Shown piece after piece: positions 1 through 7,965 of a DNA stretch of 10,532 nucleotides (the stretch's first letter is position 1; each line of letters begins with the position of its first letter). This DNA is from Goniomonas avonlea. Taxonomy: Eukaryota > Cryptophyceae > Goniomonadida > Goniomonadaceae. The stretch covers positions 1 to 10,532 of the forward strand of contig QUTJ01031251.1 of the NCBI GenBank assembly GCA_003573635.1, read 5' to 3'. A model generated the notes under the pieces. It was not told the DNA's origin, did no database searches, and worked only from the letters and a program-made list of their open reading frames with translations. The position numbers and the translations under genes were made by a program.

Positions 1-34
1 CGTTGGGTTCGCAAGCGACTGACTCTTGCTGCAG

Positions 35-845
35 CTGGCGTTTCTGGAGCGCTTCTACTGTCTTTACCTCAACACCACCAAGATTACCACCGGGCCGAAT
101 GTCACCTTGGGCGCGTTGGAGTGTAAGCGCTGGGCGACTTTCACTTTGGAGGTGAAGTAACTCTTCTACTCCTGTCATGTGGCTCAAATTTACAATATGG
201 CCAGAGCCACCAGCACCTCCTCGAAAATATGGCGCTCATATATGAAATGTGGTGGCGAGTGGAACACGACCATCCATCTAATCAAACGCTGACCAACAGA
301 AACTTGTTGTCGACGTGCGTGTGGAGCCTCCTGAAGGTATTCAAGGCGTGTGCAAATTCTTCGTTCCCAGCACAACCGTCGGAAGAGCCATTGCGGATCT
401 TATTGGTGCGTCTTGTCATTCGTTCTTCCTCGTCGGGGACAATCCGCGTCACTCAAGAACGGGACCGTTGCACCTGCTTCTCTTTTGAGGATCCTCATCC
501 GATCATCTTCCTTCCTGTGACACAACACTGACAAGCCTGTGTCCCCTTCTCTGATTAAAGTCCATGCGACTTCTTTCGCTTATCGGTGTCGATTGAAACA
601 TTGACCTGGCAGAGCGCAAGCTTGTCATCGACATGGCGGAGTACAGCATGCTCAAGGACGGCGTCGCCTTGAGCAACAAGGCAAGAATTGGACCCGCACC
701 AGCAGCGACCATCACCCTCCTTCGGCGCACCCGAACCCATGCGAAAATGAAGAGCGAAGGTTCCTGCCGCAAGGGTGTGGCCGAGGGCCTCGACAGCGGC
801 AACAAGTCCGGGATGGGCTTGTGCGACCGCGGTGTCGTTGTCCCG
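35..845 (+). CDS. Exons 1-3: unassigned N-terminal piece and first ubiquitin-like (FERM F0/F1-like) domain
   Basis: Exon 1 (35-151) follows a good acceptor (TTGCTGCAG) and ends in CKRWATFTLE before GTGAAG; I cannot assign it a domain. Exon 2 (300-405) begins KLVVDVRVEPP and runs to TTVGRAIADLI, a beta hairpin followed by the first helix of a ubiquitin-like fold. Exon 3 (613-845) joins in phase 1 and carries EYSMLKDGVALSN and then PAPAATITLLRRT, which fit the third strand, the turn region and the last strand of the fold. It resembles F0/F1 lobes of FERM proteins, though not closely enough to name one. The rest of exon 3 is a basic, Gly/Ser-rich linker of about 40 residues ending before GTGAGA. 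A GC donor at 679 was considered, but it would remove the final strand. UBL modules usually bind partners rather than catalyse. Confidence 0.6.
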
Positions 846-3800
846 GTGAGAGTTGCATGCGGCTTCCTTATTTCTGCCGTCCACTTCCTGCTTGTGTTCG
901 TCCCGAGACTTGAATTCCTTCTCTGACTCGTAATTTCGTATCTGGTGATCACACCACTGTCGCAGATACACCTGACGCTCCCTGGTTTTTCGGTTGACTA
1001 CGTCAAAGCGGAGATGTCACCTTTGATTTTGGAGGGCAAGGTCTCTTTTATCATGCAGTGCTTGCTCACCCGCATAAAAAACTCGCCTAGTTGTGGCAAG
1101 GTACTATCTTGTGGGTGTCTGTACCTATCCCTTACTGTGGGTATCTCTGCGTCCTGTTTGTCTCTCTGCTCCTGCGGGTGTGTTCTGTGGGTGTCTCTGT
1201 GTTTTGGATGACGTGTTTTGTGAAGGCCCGAGTGTGCCGCCGCTCCTCCCCAACCAATGACATATCCGCACTCTTCCTACTCTTCCTAGGCGCTTTTGCA
1301 CTCTGCGGCCACCGCTGTAGGCGCGTGAGGCTGTAAGAGTTGACGCAGCTCCAGGTGGCAGCGTTCAGCCTTGGGCCAATGCTGCTGCAAGCAAGGAGCT
1401 CCGCCATGCCTCTTGAGTCAGCTGCAGGGTATGGCCTGAAGAGAACTTCTTTCCTTGTCCTCACTTGAAAGCAAAGATGAGAATACTGACACCAAACATC
1501 TGAACAATGGGGTTTGCGTCGATTTTGCATTCGGATTGAACGACAAGAGAGGCTAAAGAGAGACGATATCGGTCAAAGACAGAGGATATCAGTCTCTGAG
1601 GGAGAGGATAGGATATCAGACAAGGTCGCGGGTGCTGTGATTAATCATCGAGATGTGTTTAGGACTTTTTTTTGAGTTTCTTTGGTTTACTGCCCATTGT
1701 TTTTGGTTTAGACAATCCCGACCTTGCTTGTCCTCGCAGGTGGGTACTGATTGCAACAAATAACCAGCAGCTGCCCTTGGGCGAGTTCGACTATGTCTTC
1801 GACAGCCGCTTTTCTTTCAGCGACAATTTTTCAAGCGCATGTGGTGAACTTCTTGGTGAGGGCCAGCAGGTCGCACAATCCGTCCCAGACACGAAGCAGG
1901 GCGATGTCTTTTGTGCCATGTCTGCCTTGAATGCATTGCTGTCCAGAACAACACCGTCGCTGCCAGGTTTTGATGTTGCATCACACAGGAGAGACGAAAG
2001 TGCTGCTCGATATCGAACAGCTCAAACTCGAGCGAAAAGAGTTTGACGCGCTTGAAGATGGTCCACCCGCTGCCAAGGTGTGCCAGCTACTCGTTTGCAG
2101 CGACGCTGACAGGGATGCTTGGATATATCACTACTGCTCTGTGGTTGCCCGCTGTGTGCAGATGGCATGTCTCCAAGATGTGCCCCCGTGTACATGTTTA
2201 GAGATTGCCTGGAGCTTAGAAGCTGTTATGAACAGTTGTGCAGGAGGCGGAGCTCATCAAAGCGACTATGCGTGTTCGCGAGCTCAAGTTCTCCATGGTC
2301 CGGGACACCCACGTCTATGTACAAATGCAGCACTCCAAGGCCATCGTCGGAGAGGGCGCATGGACGTCTGCTCCCCAAGGCTGGCGCGGGTTGGGCCGCC
2401 GTCTTTGTGTCCAGCTTGGAGACAAACCCTGGGAAACCACAGTGCGTGATTTGTGTACGGCTTCAATGCCTCCACTGCCCCCTCCACTTGCCATCCCCCC
2501 TCCACTTGCCTCCACCTCACCACGGTCCCCTCACTTGTCACTGCCTTGCCCACCCCCTCCATTTCCCGACTGCCCCCTCCACTTGCCTCCGCCTCTCCAC
2601 TGCCCTCTCCACTGCCCCCTCCACATGTCCACTGCCCTCACTCCCGCTTACTTACCCCGTCCCTATGCCCCCTCCCCTCCCTCCCCCTTCCCTCTCGTGC
2701 CTCTGTCCCCTTCCCTTCCCCTTCCCTTTCATTTGCCCCCCTTCAGTGCCTCGAAGCCTGCAAAATTCAAAGTTGTCTTGGTTGATGGAGTCGCCAGACA
2801 CGAACCTATCGCAGGTCCGAGATGTGAAAGCCAAAGTACTGGAGGTGTTGTCGACTGCGGAGGAAAACCTGCGCTCTCAAAAGATTTCAACCATGGAGTT
2901 ACGGCGAAGCGACGTACCAGGGTGGGTTTTATTGTGTTCAGTTCTGGTTGTCACGAGATTGTCGCCCTGCCAATTTGATCTTACAGCTGTGAACATTGAG
3001 GGAGTTGATTTGCTCGAGGATCACTGGCTGGTGACAGACTTGAGTGGTCGTCTCTGCACAATGCTCATCTCTTGCCCGCTCGCAGCAAGGACGCCCTCGA
3101 CAATTGCCGCACCCTGGAGGAGTGCGGGGTGCGCACCTGCACTCCTCCGCTCTTCATGGCTCCGTATGAGTCTGTCGCCGTCAACCTTGAGCTGCCAGGT
3201 AGTGTGCCTGTGTCCGTATTCTTGGATGACGCCTTGACTTATTTAAATCCGTGTTGATCAGGCGAGCGTGCGACAACTCTTGTCGTGCAGCTTCAGAGTG
3301 CGGTGTGCGACAGCGAGAGTGTGCGTCGAGCCGTCCTGAGGCAGCGAGGCCTCGAGGCTGCCTCCTTAATTTCTGATTACATGCTGACGCTCGAGCGCTG
3401 GGACGACAAGGGCGGTGTGGCCTCGCAAAGAACCTCGCAAAGCACTGCAGTTGCCCTCGTGCCTGACCACTTGGATGTCTTCGCTTTCGCACGAGTGAGG
3501 TGTGTGTGTGTGTGCGTGGTCTGTGTCTGTTTTTGTCTACTGTGTGTGTGTGTGTGTGTCATGCGTGCTCGCGTGAGCGTGTCTGTGTTCCTGTGTGTAC
3601 TCAAATTCTCGAAAGCGGACTACTACTCGAATACTCGAAAGCGGACTACTACTCGAATACTCGAAAGCGGACTACCATTGACAATCAGTCGCACCAGAGA
3701 TTTATGTTTTGCGCGAATGACAGTAGCTCACTGGAAATGGATATCGTCTGTTGTGCACACAGAGACCTCTGTCGTCGTCCCCTGCAATTCTGCAGCACTC

Positions 3801-6800
3801 CTGTTTTTTCCTGTTCCTCGTCACCAGTGCTCTCTCTCATGCCATTCAGGGATGCGACGAGGTACCGATTTTGCTTGCGACCAAATTCCCCTGCACTTCC
3901 TGTACTGCTGGCCTCGGATGACTCGGAGGAGACTCAGCTCTTCGAACTCAATCTTGGTACGTCTCCCAATTCAGAATGGACAGCGCCGCCAGTGTGTGGT
4001 GGAAGGGCCCAACCATGGGCCGCTACCAACCTCGAGTGTCACCGCAGCTTCCGCCACACCCGTGTGGCCGCTATTAACCCGAGTGTCTCCGCAGGCGAGC
4101 AAGGTTACTTGGCCAAAGTCAGATGGCTCAAGCGGGCAGTTTTGAAACTTGGACCTCATGATGACTTATCCGGGACTGAGATGCTGCTGTTTGGTAGTAG
4201 TGGCGTCCAACTGCATGACGACCACAGCCTCGCTGATTATGGCATCCTCGCCCCGACAACCTTGGTGGTCTACAAGCGTCGTCTGGCTGGCTGGTGCGTC
4301 GTCACTTGTTTCAGTGGCTGTGTCATCACAGTGGCCTGGTGTGTGTCGTCGTGATGCGTGGCGGTGGGTTTCGAGGTGATTCACTCTTTCAATACAGGCC
4401 GGTTCTTTATCATTCGTTGAATATGCAAGTCCAAGGTTGCGTGCTGCCTCCTCCATCCGCCAAAGTTGTCTGGCTCTTGGCGGAGCTTGCCCCCACCGAC
4501 GTGGAGATAAAAATCATCGACCTTTGTACTGGTACGTCATCTCTTCTGCTAAACAACTCAGAGCTGCTGCGGCTCGTGCTGTGCTTGTGCTGGTCTTGCT
4601 TGCTTGCGCTTGGGTTTTTTGGTTGTTTTTGCCGCCGCTTTCTGAAGAAGCAACGTTCGCTGCCTTTCCAATCACTCGTCACAGGCGACGGAGACAAGCC
4701 TGAGTACCTCGCCCTCAACTCACAAGGAACTGTTCCCACACTCACGGACAAAAGGACAGTCCTCACAAACACGACCGCAATTTTTTCTCACCTGCTGAAT
4801 AAATATGACCAGGTGCGTGCCTGCTCTTGCTCAAGTTGCTGTGTTCTGTTTCTGCAAAGCTGTTCCAGCCTTCGCCGTGCAATGATTTCTTTCGCACACT
4901 GTCCCTGTGTGACTGTTCAGTGTTCAGACTTCCGGTCCCTCGCGTCTGTGTCCCAGTGTCTGTCGCCGTGTTGTCATGGTGTGTGTGTGTGTGTGTGTGT
5001 GCAGCCTGTCGCCGTGTTGCCATTGTGTGTCTGCACATGCGCCCTTGGCGGCGGTGTAACACGAGGCTCTCGCAGGGGCACCGACTCAGACCCTCGCACC
5101 CGCCGCTGCAAGAGCTCTGCGACAAGCTGACGACCTTCTGCACCACCACCGCAGACAACACCCTGACTCACATTCTAGTCCAAGCCACCAAGTCGTTCGC
5201 AGAGCGTGACACTTCGTCTCTCAATTTGGTGCGGATCTCAGTATCTCGGATCCTTTGGGGCGGGATCTCATTGGAACGCACGAGTAGTCACTCGTGTTGT
5301 CTTGTCAGTGGCACTCCTCGTATGTGTAAGTGGTGCCCTCGCATGCATGGAGTGACGCGCACCTGTGCTCCATCTGCGGCGTGGTGATGCACACTACGGG
5401 CCTGCCACTGTTTGATGCACGATGCAGGCGATGCGGGCATGGCACACAGATATTGCTCCCACATTCCTCAAGCATCTCGAAGGCAAAAAGTTTATTCTCG
5501 GAGATAACTTTTCAGCTGTGGATATCACTGTCGCCTACACCCTCTGGCTGGCAAAGCGTGTCAAACTGCTGGACAAGTACCCACTCCTCTTCGCTTACTT
5601 TAGGTGTGCAGCTCAAAATCAGAAGCATCGCCTTGCTCAGTCCTGCCCTGTTTCCCGATCCTTGTACCTTGAACCCATGTTGAAGACCAAGGTGCTACCC
5701 GTTAATCAGATTGATTGCAGCACTGTGGCAAGACAGCCTTCCTTCAAGTCTGTATTCACAATGTTGGGACACGAGCCGGTTGATATTCGCCCCGTGGCTG
5801 GTGGAGGGTCTGCTGCCAAAGCAAGTACGTTGACTCTGTTCTCATTCCAGTAGTCTTTGGACCATAAATTATCTGAGACTGCTGAGAGAGCAAGGACCAA
5901 GTGACAGTCCGAACGGACCGCTCACTTGCCGTCCTCTTTATTGGGGGACACAACTTCCTCAACGAAGAGGTTCGTGAACCTGAATGTTGGGAGCTGAGGA
6001 GGTTCATGAACCTGCAATAGCAGTGAGGAGGTTCGAGAACCTTAAGAAGTGGTTCATGAAGAAGAAAAATCTTGTTTGTCAGAATGTCTGTGCGCCACTT
6101 ATTTCTTCCTGCAGAGCTTAAGTTCGAGTCATCTCCGAGGACGGCCGCGACGACTCTCAACCTCGAGTTCTGTCCCATCACCTTTTCTCCAAGTCTTGGG
6201 TAGCGGCTTTTGTGTCGTTATTCTCGCTTCACTTCTTTCGAAAGAGGCCATGGTTCTGGTCCGCCCTTCGCCTTGTGCTTGTCGCAATCATTTGCTTTGC
6301 TCCACTCTCTGCATTTCACTGATTGACAGAGATTTATCACAGCACACCAACCAAGTTACGAGTGCAGCCACCACCAAGACCTGGCCTGCGTCCTGCGTCT
6401 GCACTCGGCACCTCCTCCCCCTCCCGCGCCACTGCACCTGCGGCACCACTCATATCCCCCACCCCAAAACCCCCGGTAGGTCCCTTGTTTTTCCTCTCCC
6501 TCCTCAGCATTCTCATCAACTTCCTGCTCCATGTAACTTTCATCATCCGAGTGTGCTCGAGGAAACAACTGACGGAAACGGAACGTTGAACTCTCTGCTG
6601 GTCTACCTGAAGCTCTGTGTTTTGGAAGGTTTTTTTGGTTTCACTTTTTTCCTCACCAACACAGCTAGGTACAGCACACATGCAGCCATCTTTCACGACA
6701 CACCTCTCGTGCCAGCGCCAGAGCGGGCTGTCGACTCAAAGTACATTCCCAACCGTGACGAAGGGGCGAGCCATACCCATTGCTTGTCATGGGGAGAGGT

Positions 6801-6847
6801 CTAATACCATGGACGACAAACCAGGGTTGTTGTGGGTTTTGGCCTAG
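35..6847 (+). CDS. Multi-domain UBL / PH / UBL / GST fusion protein, 5' partial, 21 exons
   Basis: Proposed exons: 35-151, 300-405, 613-845, 966-1100, 1349-1428, 1740-1855, 1989-2155, 2244-2441, 2815-2921, 3086-3198, 3262-3499, 3850-3956, 4095-4293, 4398-4531, 4685-4812, 5076-5228, 5428-5603, 5721-5824, 6115-6199, 6343-6475, 6665-6847. Every junction is GT-AG and every phase matches; the total is 3012 nt, ending at TAG 6845-6847. Order of domains by residue in this partial protein: UBL about 40-115, PH-like about 170-318, UBL about 365-455, UBL about 460-535, UBL about 560-638, GST N-terminal about 640-726, GST C-terminal about 727-855, Pro/Ser-rich tail to 1003. No signal peptide or membrane segment is visible, so a cytosolic scaffold or adaptor with an appended GST is inferred. 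The start lies upstream of the window. The weakest parts are exons 4-5 and everything after 5824; the gene might end at 5853. I know of no named family with this architecture. Confidence 0.6.
966..2155 (+). CDS. Exons 4-7: PH-like domain
   Basis: Exons 966-1100, 1349-1428, 1740-1855 and 1989-2155 join in phases 0, 2 and 1. The clearest parts are WVLIATNNQQLPLGEFDYVF in exon 6, where a PH domain has its Trp-led second strand, and VCQLLVCSDADRDAWIYHY in exon 7, where a strand of residues is followed by the C-terminal helix with the near-invariant Trp (DAWIYHYCSVV). Between them lies a charged stretch, LKLERKEFDALEDGPPA, matching a variable loop. PH domains bind phosphoinositides or proteins; I do not see a clear basic KxnR/KxR pocket, so lipid binding is not supported by sequence. 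Exon 5 (1349-1428) is the least certain: it has a poor pyrimidine tract, and a stronger acceptor at 1290 opens only a short frame. Exon 7 must end near 2155 in phase 0 to reach exon 8; the GTGTGC at the preceding AAG would delete the PH helix. Confidence 0.55.
1558..1619. repeat. Short GATATC-containing repeats in intron 1429-1739
   Basis: Three GATATC palindromes (1564, 1585, 1612) sit in purine-rich sequence, two of them inside a shared block GGATATCAG. An AGAGAC / GTCTCT inverted pair surrounds the first two. The rest of this 311-nt intron shows nothing else recognisable. Confidence 0.5.
2244..3198 (+). CDS. Exons 8-10: second ubiquitin-like module
   Basis: Exon 8 (2244-2441) begins EAELIKATMRVRELKFSMV, a helical linker after the PH domain, and ends RRLCVQLGDKPWETT. 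Exon 9 (2815-2921) continues VRDVKAKVLEVLSTAEENL, matching the helix that follows the first hairpin of ubiquitin folds, then STMELRR as strand 3. Exon 10 (3086-3198) gives ALDNCRTLEECGV and PPLFMAP, strikingly like the 'DGRTLSDYNI...L.L' segment of ubiquitin. The 3' splice site at 3085 has a strong pyrimidine tract (CTCTTGCCCGCTCGCAG); an upstream AG at 3037 is also in phase and would add 16 residues. The exon 8-9 junction spans a 373-nt intron filled with a C-rich repeat. The first hairpin is short in this model, and an alternative frame is discussed under findings. Exon 10 ends in phase 1 before GTAGTG. Confidence 0.5.
2466..2750. repeat. C-rich minisatellite-like pyrimidine tract in intron 2442-2814
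   Basis: The + strand is nearly free of G and built from variants of TGCCCCCTCCACTTGCC and CTCCACTGCCCC, decaying to plain CCCTTCCC runs near 2690-2750. The long open frames crossing it in several phases come from the lack of stop codons in C/T-rich DNA and not from coding. It fills most of the intron between the two halves of the second UBL module. Confidence 0.8.
3262..3499 (+). CDS. Exon 11: third ubiquitin-like module
   Basis: After a 63-nt intron this exon reads GERATTLVVQLQSAVCDSES, then VRRAVLRQRGLE, DYMLTLERWDDKGGV and ALVPDHLDVFAFAR. The order of strand, helix, strand pair and closing strand is that of a ubiquitin-like or RA-type fold contained nearly whole in a single exon. It has no di-glycine end and no catalytic motif, so a protein-binding role is inferred. 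The donor at 3495 (CGA|GTGAGG) looks better by sequence, but only the donor at 3500 (GAG|GTGTGT), leaving phase 2, joins in frame to exon 12 and produces FARVRDATRYRF. The following intron is 350 nt long and starts directly with a GT run, which may make donor choice imprecise. Confidence 0.55.
3500..3559. repeat. GT/TG dinucleotide runs at the start of intron 3500-3849
   Basis: Two TG runs (3500-3515 and 3541-3559) are separated by TG-rich sequence. The first begins at the chosen 5' splice site of exon 11, so length changes here could alter donor choice. Confidence 0.85.
3605..3681. repeat. 26-bp tandem repeat, about three copies, in intron 3500-3849
   Basis: Copies at 3605-3630, 3631-3656 and 3657-3681 share the core CTCGAAAGCGGACTAC. 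The first two differ at one base; the third diverges at its end. It lies in mid-intron, away from the splice sites. Confidence 0.9.
3850..4293 (+). CDS. Exons 12-13: fourth ubiquitin-like domain, directly before the GST
   Basis: Exon 12 (3850-3956) reads ATRYRFCLRPNSPALPVLLA, then an acidic DDSEETQLFELNL. Exon 13 (4095-4293) continues GEQGYLAKVRWLKRAVLKLG, then EMLLFGSSGVQLHDDHSLAD, YGILAPTTLVVYKRR. The last part matches ubiquitin's 'LIF.GKQLEDGRTLSDYNI..ESTLHLV.R' almost step by step, making this the clearest UBL of the gene. It ends KRR-LAG-W with no Gly-Gly terminus, so it is a built-in domain and not a conjugatable modifier. The donor at 4294 (TG|GTGCGT) leaves phase 2 and pairs with the phase-2 acceptor of the GST exon at 4398, so UBL and GST are predicted to be one polypeptide. 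Confidence 0.7.
4398..4812 (+). CDS. Exons 14-15: glutathione S-transferase N-terminal (thioredoxin-fold) domain
   Basis: Exon 14 (4398-4531) reads PVLYHSL, the first GST strand, then about 10 extra residues (NMQVQGCVLP), then PPSAKVVWLLAEL, the first helix, and VEIKIIDL, strand 2. Exon 15 (4685-4812) gives GDGDKPEYLALNSQGTVPTL, the 'P.fl..NP.GkVP.L' segment with the cis-proline, and then VLTNTTAIFSHLLNKYD. In ordinary GSTs the last motif reads (E/D)S-x-AI, where the acidic residue and Ser hold the gamma-glutamyl group of glutathione; here it is NT. The catalytic Ser/Tyr/Cys cannot be assigned because of the insertion after strand 1. GST-like activity or a purely structural role are both possible. 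ATG at 4422 lies inside the insertion and is not a likely start. Confidence 0.8.
4979..5001. repeat. (GT)n microsatellite in intron 4813-5075
   Basis: An uninterrupted GT run of about 23 nt followed by GCAG. That AG was tested as an acceptor: it opens only a frame closed by stops, so the acceptor at 5075 was used instead. Confidence 0.9.
5076..5824 (+). CDS. Exons 16-18: glutathione S-transferase C-terminal (all-helical) domain
   Basis: Exon 16 (5076-5228) reads LQELCDKLTTFCTTTADNTL, then HILVQATKSF. Exon 17 (5428-5603) reads AWHTDIAPTFLKHLEGKKFI, LGDNFSAVDITVAYTLWLAK, then RVKLLDKYPLLFAYF. This contains the hallmark N-capping box and Asp of GST helix 6 (FSAVDI). Exon 18 (5721-5824) continues STVARQPSFKSVF, matching the usual 'y..r...RPs...' end. 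Phases 0, 0 and 2 agree. With the N-terminal part the GST is about 215-225 residues, normal length. Reading through the donor at 5825 (A|GTACGT) adds LFSFQ and a TAG at 5851-5853, so an intron-retained form could end here. The sequence resembles bacterial-type and general eukaryotic GSTs of the 'YTLWxAKxxxLLDxYP' pattern; I do not assign a class. Confidence 0.8.
5968..6060. promoter_or_regulatory. Cluster of TTCnnGAA palindromes (heat-shock-element-like)
   Basis: Three near-perfect 14-nt palindromes AGGTTCnnGAACCT lie at 5968-5981, 6000-6013 and 6029-6042, and a shorter TTCATGAA at 6053-6060. The central bases differ (GT, AT, GA) while the arms stay constant. TTCnnGAA is the core of the heat shock factor site, and heat shock factors bind clustered sites. 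They lie in the intron (or 3' flank) after the GST exons. Decayed tandem repeats are an alternative, since flanking GAG(G)AG is shared too. Confidence 0.45.
6115..6847 (+). CDS. Exons 19-21: Pro/Ser/Thr-rich C-terminal tail
   Basis: Exon 19 (6115-6199) follows TTCTTCCTGCAG and reads LKFESSPRTAATTLNLEFCP. Exon 20 (6343-6475) reads PTKLRVQPPPRPGLRPASAL, then GTSSPSRATAPAAPLISPTP and KPP, a proline-rich segment with several PxxP motifs of the kind that SH3 or WW domains bind. Exon 21 (6665-6847) follows a strong acceptor (TTTTTTCCTCACCAACACAG) and ends at TAG 6845-6847. Junction phases 1, 2 and 0 agree. An acceptor at 6507 would make a 32-nt intron, so I skip it. The region is low in complexity and has no domain I recognise. 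It is supported by splice sites and an open frame only, and could instead be non-coding 3' sequence if the gene stops at 5853. Confidence 0.4.
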
Positions 6848-7121
6848 CCGGGAGCAGCGGTCACACACACACACTAGTCGGCAGATTGTGGTGAGGACCA
6901 GCTGTATTCAGATGACGAACCAGGTGCGGCCTTCGAGTGCAAGTCGAGCTCGTCCTGGCTCCCCCTCCAGTCCTCTCGTGCGTTGTTTTTTGTTGAAACG
7001 TCTCTCTAATGTTTGGACGTGAGATATTGTCCAGTGCAATGCGTTCGTGCCCTGGTGTCGATGGCGCACTAGTTGATCCAGAACTCAGTTTGATCAATTC
7101 GAACCCGATCAGAAGTGAATC
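6848..7121. other. Intergenic or 3' flank, nothing recognised
   Basis: This follows the predicted stop of the fusion gene. It holds a short CA run (6862-6874). No AATAAA signal, RNA gene or convincing exon was found. Confidence 0.4.
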
Positions 7122-7319
7122 ATGCGTGCCTGCAGGGGGTGGGCCCTCTCGGCCGCCGGATTGCTCGCCCTCGGTCTGCTGGCCCCCAGCGGCGAGTGGA
7201 AGAAGGTTCTAGGTTTGCTGCAACTCCCAGGTCTGCGCGCGGGTCCTCGCCAAGCATCTCCCGCTCTGCGCCAAGGCGAATCGCGTGGTCGCCCGATGTC
7301 AGATAGCAATGTCAGATAG
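7122..7319 (+). CDS. Doubtful small ORF with signal-peptide-like start
   Basis: The ATG at 7122 (A at -3) opens a 65-codon frame starting MRACRGWALSAAGLLALGLL, which has a basic start, a hydrophobic core and then APSGEWKK, much like a secretory signal peptide. The rest is Arg/Pro/Gly-rich and resembles nothing known to me. GTTCTA at about 7205 and CTCCCAG at about 7231 could be a short intron. The GC-rich composition could create such a frame by chance, and overlapping frames are open too. No neighbour gives it context. Confidence 0.2.
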   Translation: MRACRGWALSAAGLLALGLLAPSGEWKKVLGLLQLPGLRAGPRQASPALRQGESRGRPMSDSNVR

Positions 7320-7489
7320 TAGGGACTGCAGGTTCCTTTTCCTAGTCTGCTGACAGCTTGAATCTCCTCGCCCTTTCTAAGCTCTCTTACTTTGAGCGTG
7401 ATCGAGATAGATCTCTGGCCCTTCCCAAGACAAAGGCTGATAGGCAGTCTGTAGTAGCAAAGGTGAATCTCGATAGCAAAGGTGAATCT
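7296..7489. repeat. Two local direct duplications
   Basis: ATGTCAGATAG occurs at 7296-7306 and 7309-7319 (period 13), and TAGCAAAGGTGAATCT at 7455-7470 and 7474-7489 (period 19). Both are short tandem duplications. Around them, 7320-7965 contains open frames on both strands up to 151 codons, none with a recognisable domain or splice support; I call no gene there. Confidence 0.6.
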
Positions 7490-7965
7490 GCCGTGAGCAA
7501 GGATGGATTTCGGATTTTTTTGAGTCTCGGAGAGTGTTGCTGTGTAGACCTGTTGGATGTTCATTTTTCAGGTTGCCCTGAAGAGATCTCACTTTTTTTG
7601 GAAGTTAGAGTTCTCGTGGCAGGGCCTGAGTGTTTTCCTGACCAGCTTATTAATCAGGGCTGTTGAGAAAACTCTCTTGCTCTACCAAACACCAAGCGTA
7701 TTCTTGCTACAAGGCATTGTCGAACTTTTCAATGCCATCCGGTGCCAGTGCATTCAATTGGCTTGTCATGTTCAATTCGGCGAACTGAGGTGCCGAGAGC
7801 GATTGGAGTGTGAAGTGTGCTAGAGACTCGTTTCACTGACGTGTCTCTTGTGACCTTATCAGAAGCGTCCTGGGCCCCTTTGAAAGCGTTCGAAAGTGGA
7901 GTAGCACGTGGCGCAGCCCTCTTTGTGTTGACTCCATTTCACTCCCTTCGCCCGCCCCACTCCAG

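Noticed and set aside
229-299. Extra exon reading MALIYEMWWRVEHDHPSNQ
   Set aside because: It lies inside the 152-299 intron; joining exon 1 directly to 300 in phase 0 is cleaner and no matched splice pair defines this piece.
679-965. A GC-AG intron starting AAG|GCAAGA inside exon 3
   Set aside because: It is in phase, but would remove PAPAATITLLRRT, the final strand needed to complete the first UBL fold; the GT donor at 846 needs no exception.
2238-2978. Long open frames through 2450-2750 on both strands
   Set aside because: They follow from stop-poor C/T-rich repeats; the translation is low-complexity Pro/Leu/Ser.
6476-6507. A 32-nt intron using the acceptor CTCCCTCCTCAG
   Set aside because: Half the length of the next shortest intron in this gene (63 nt); the acceptor at 6664 keeps phase and is strong.
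7109-7564. 151-codon reverse-strand ORF
   Set aside because: No recognisable domain or splice support, and a mixed composition following local repeats; open frames exist on the other strand too.
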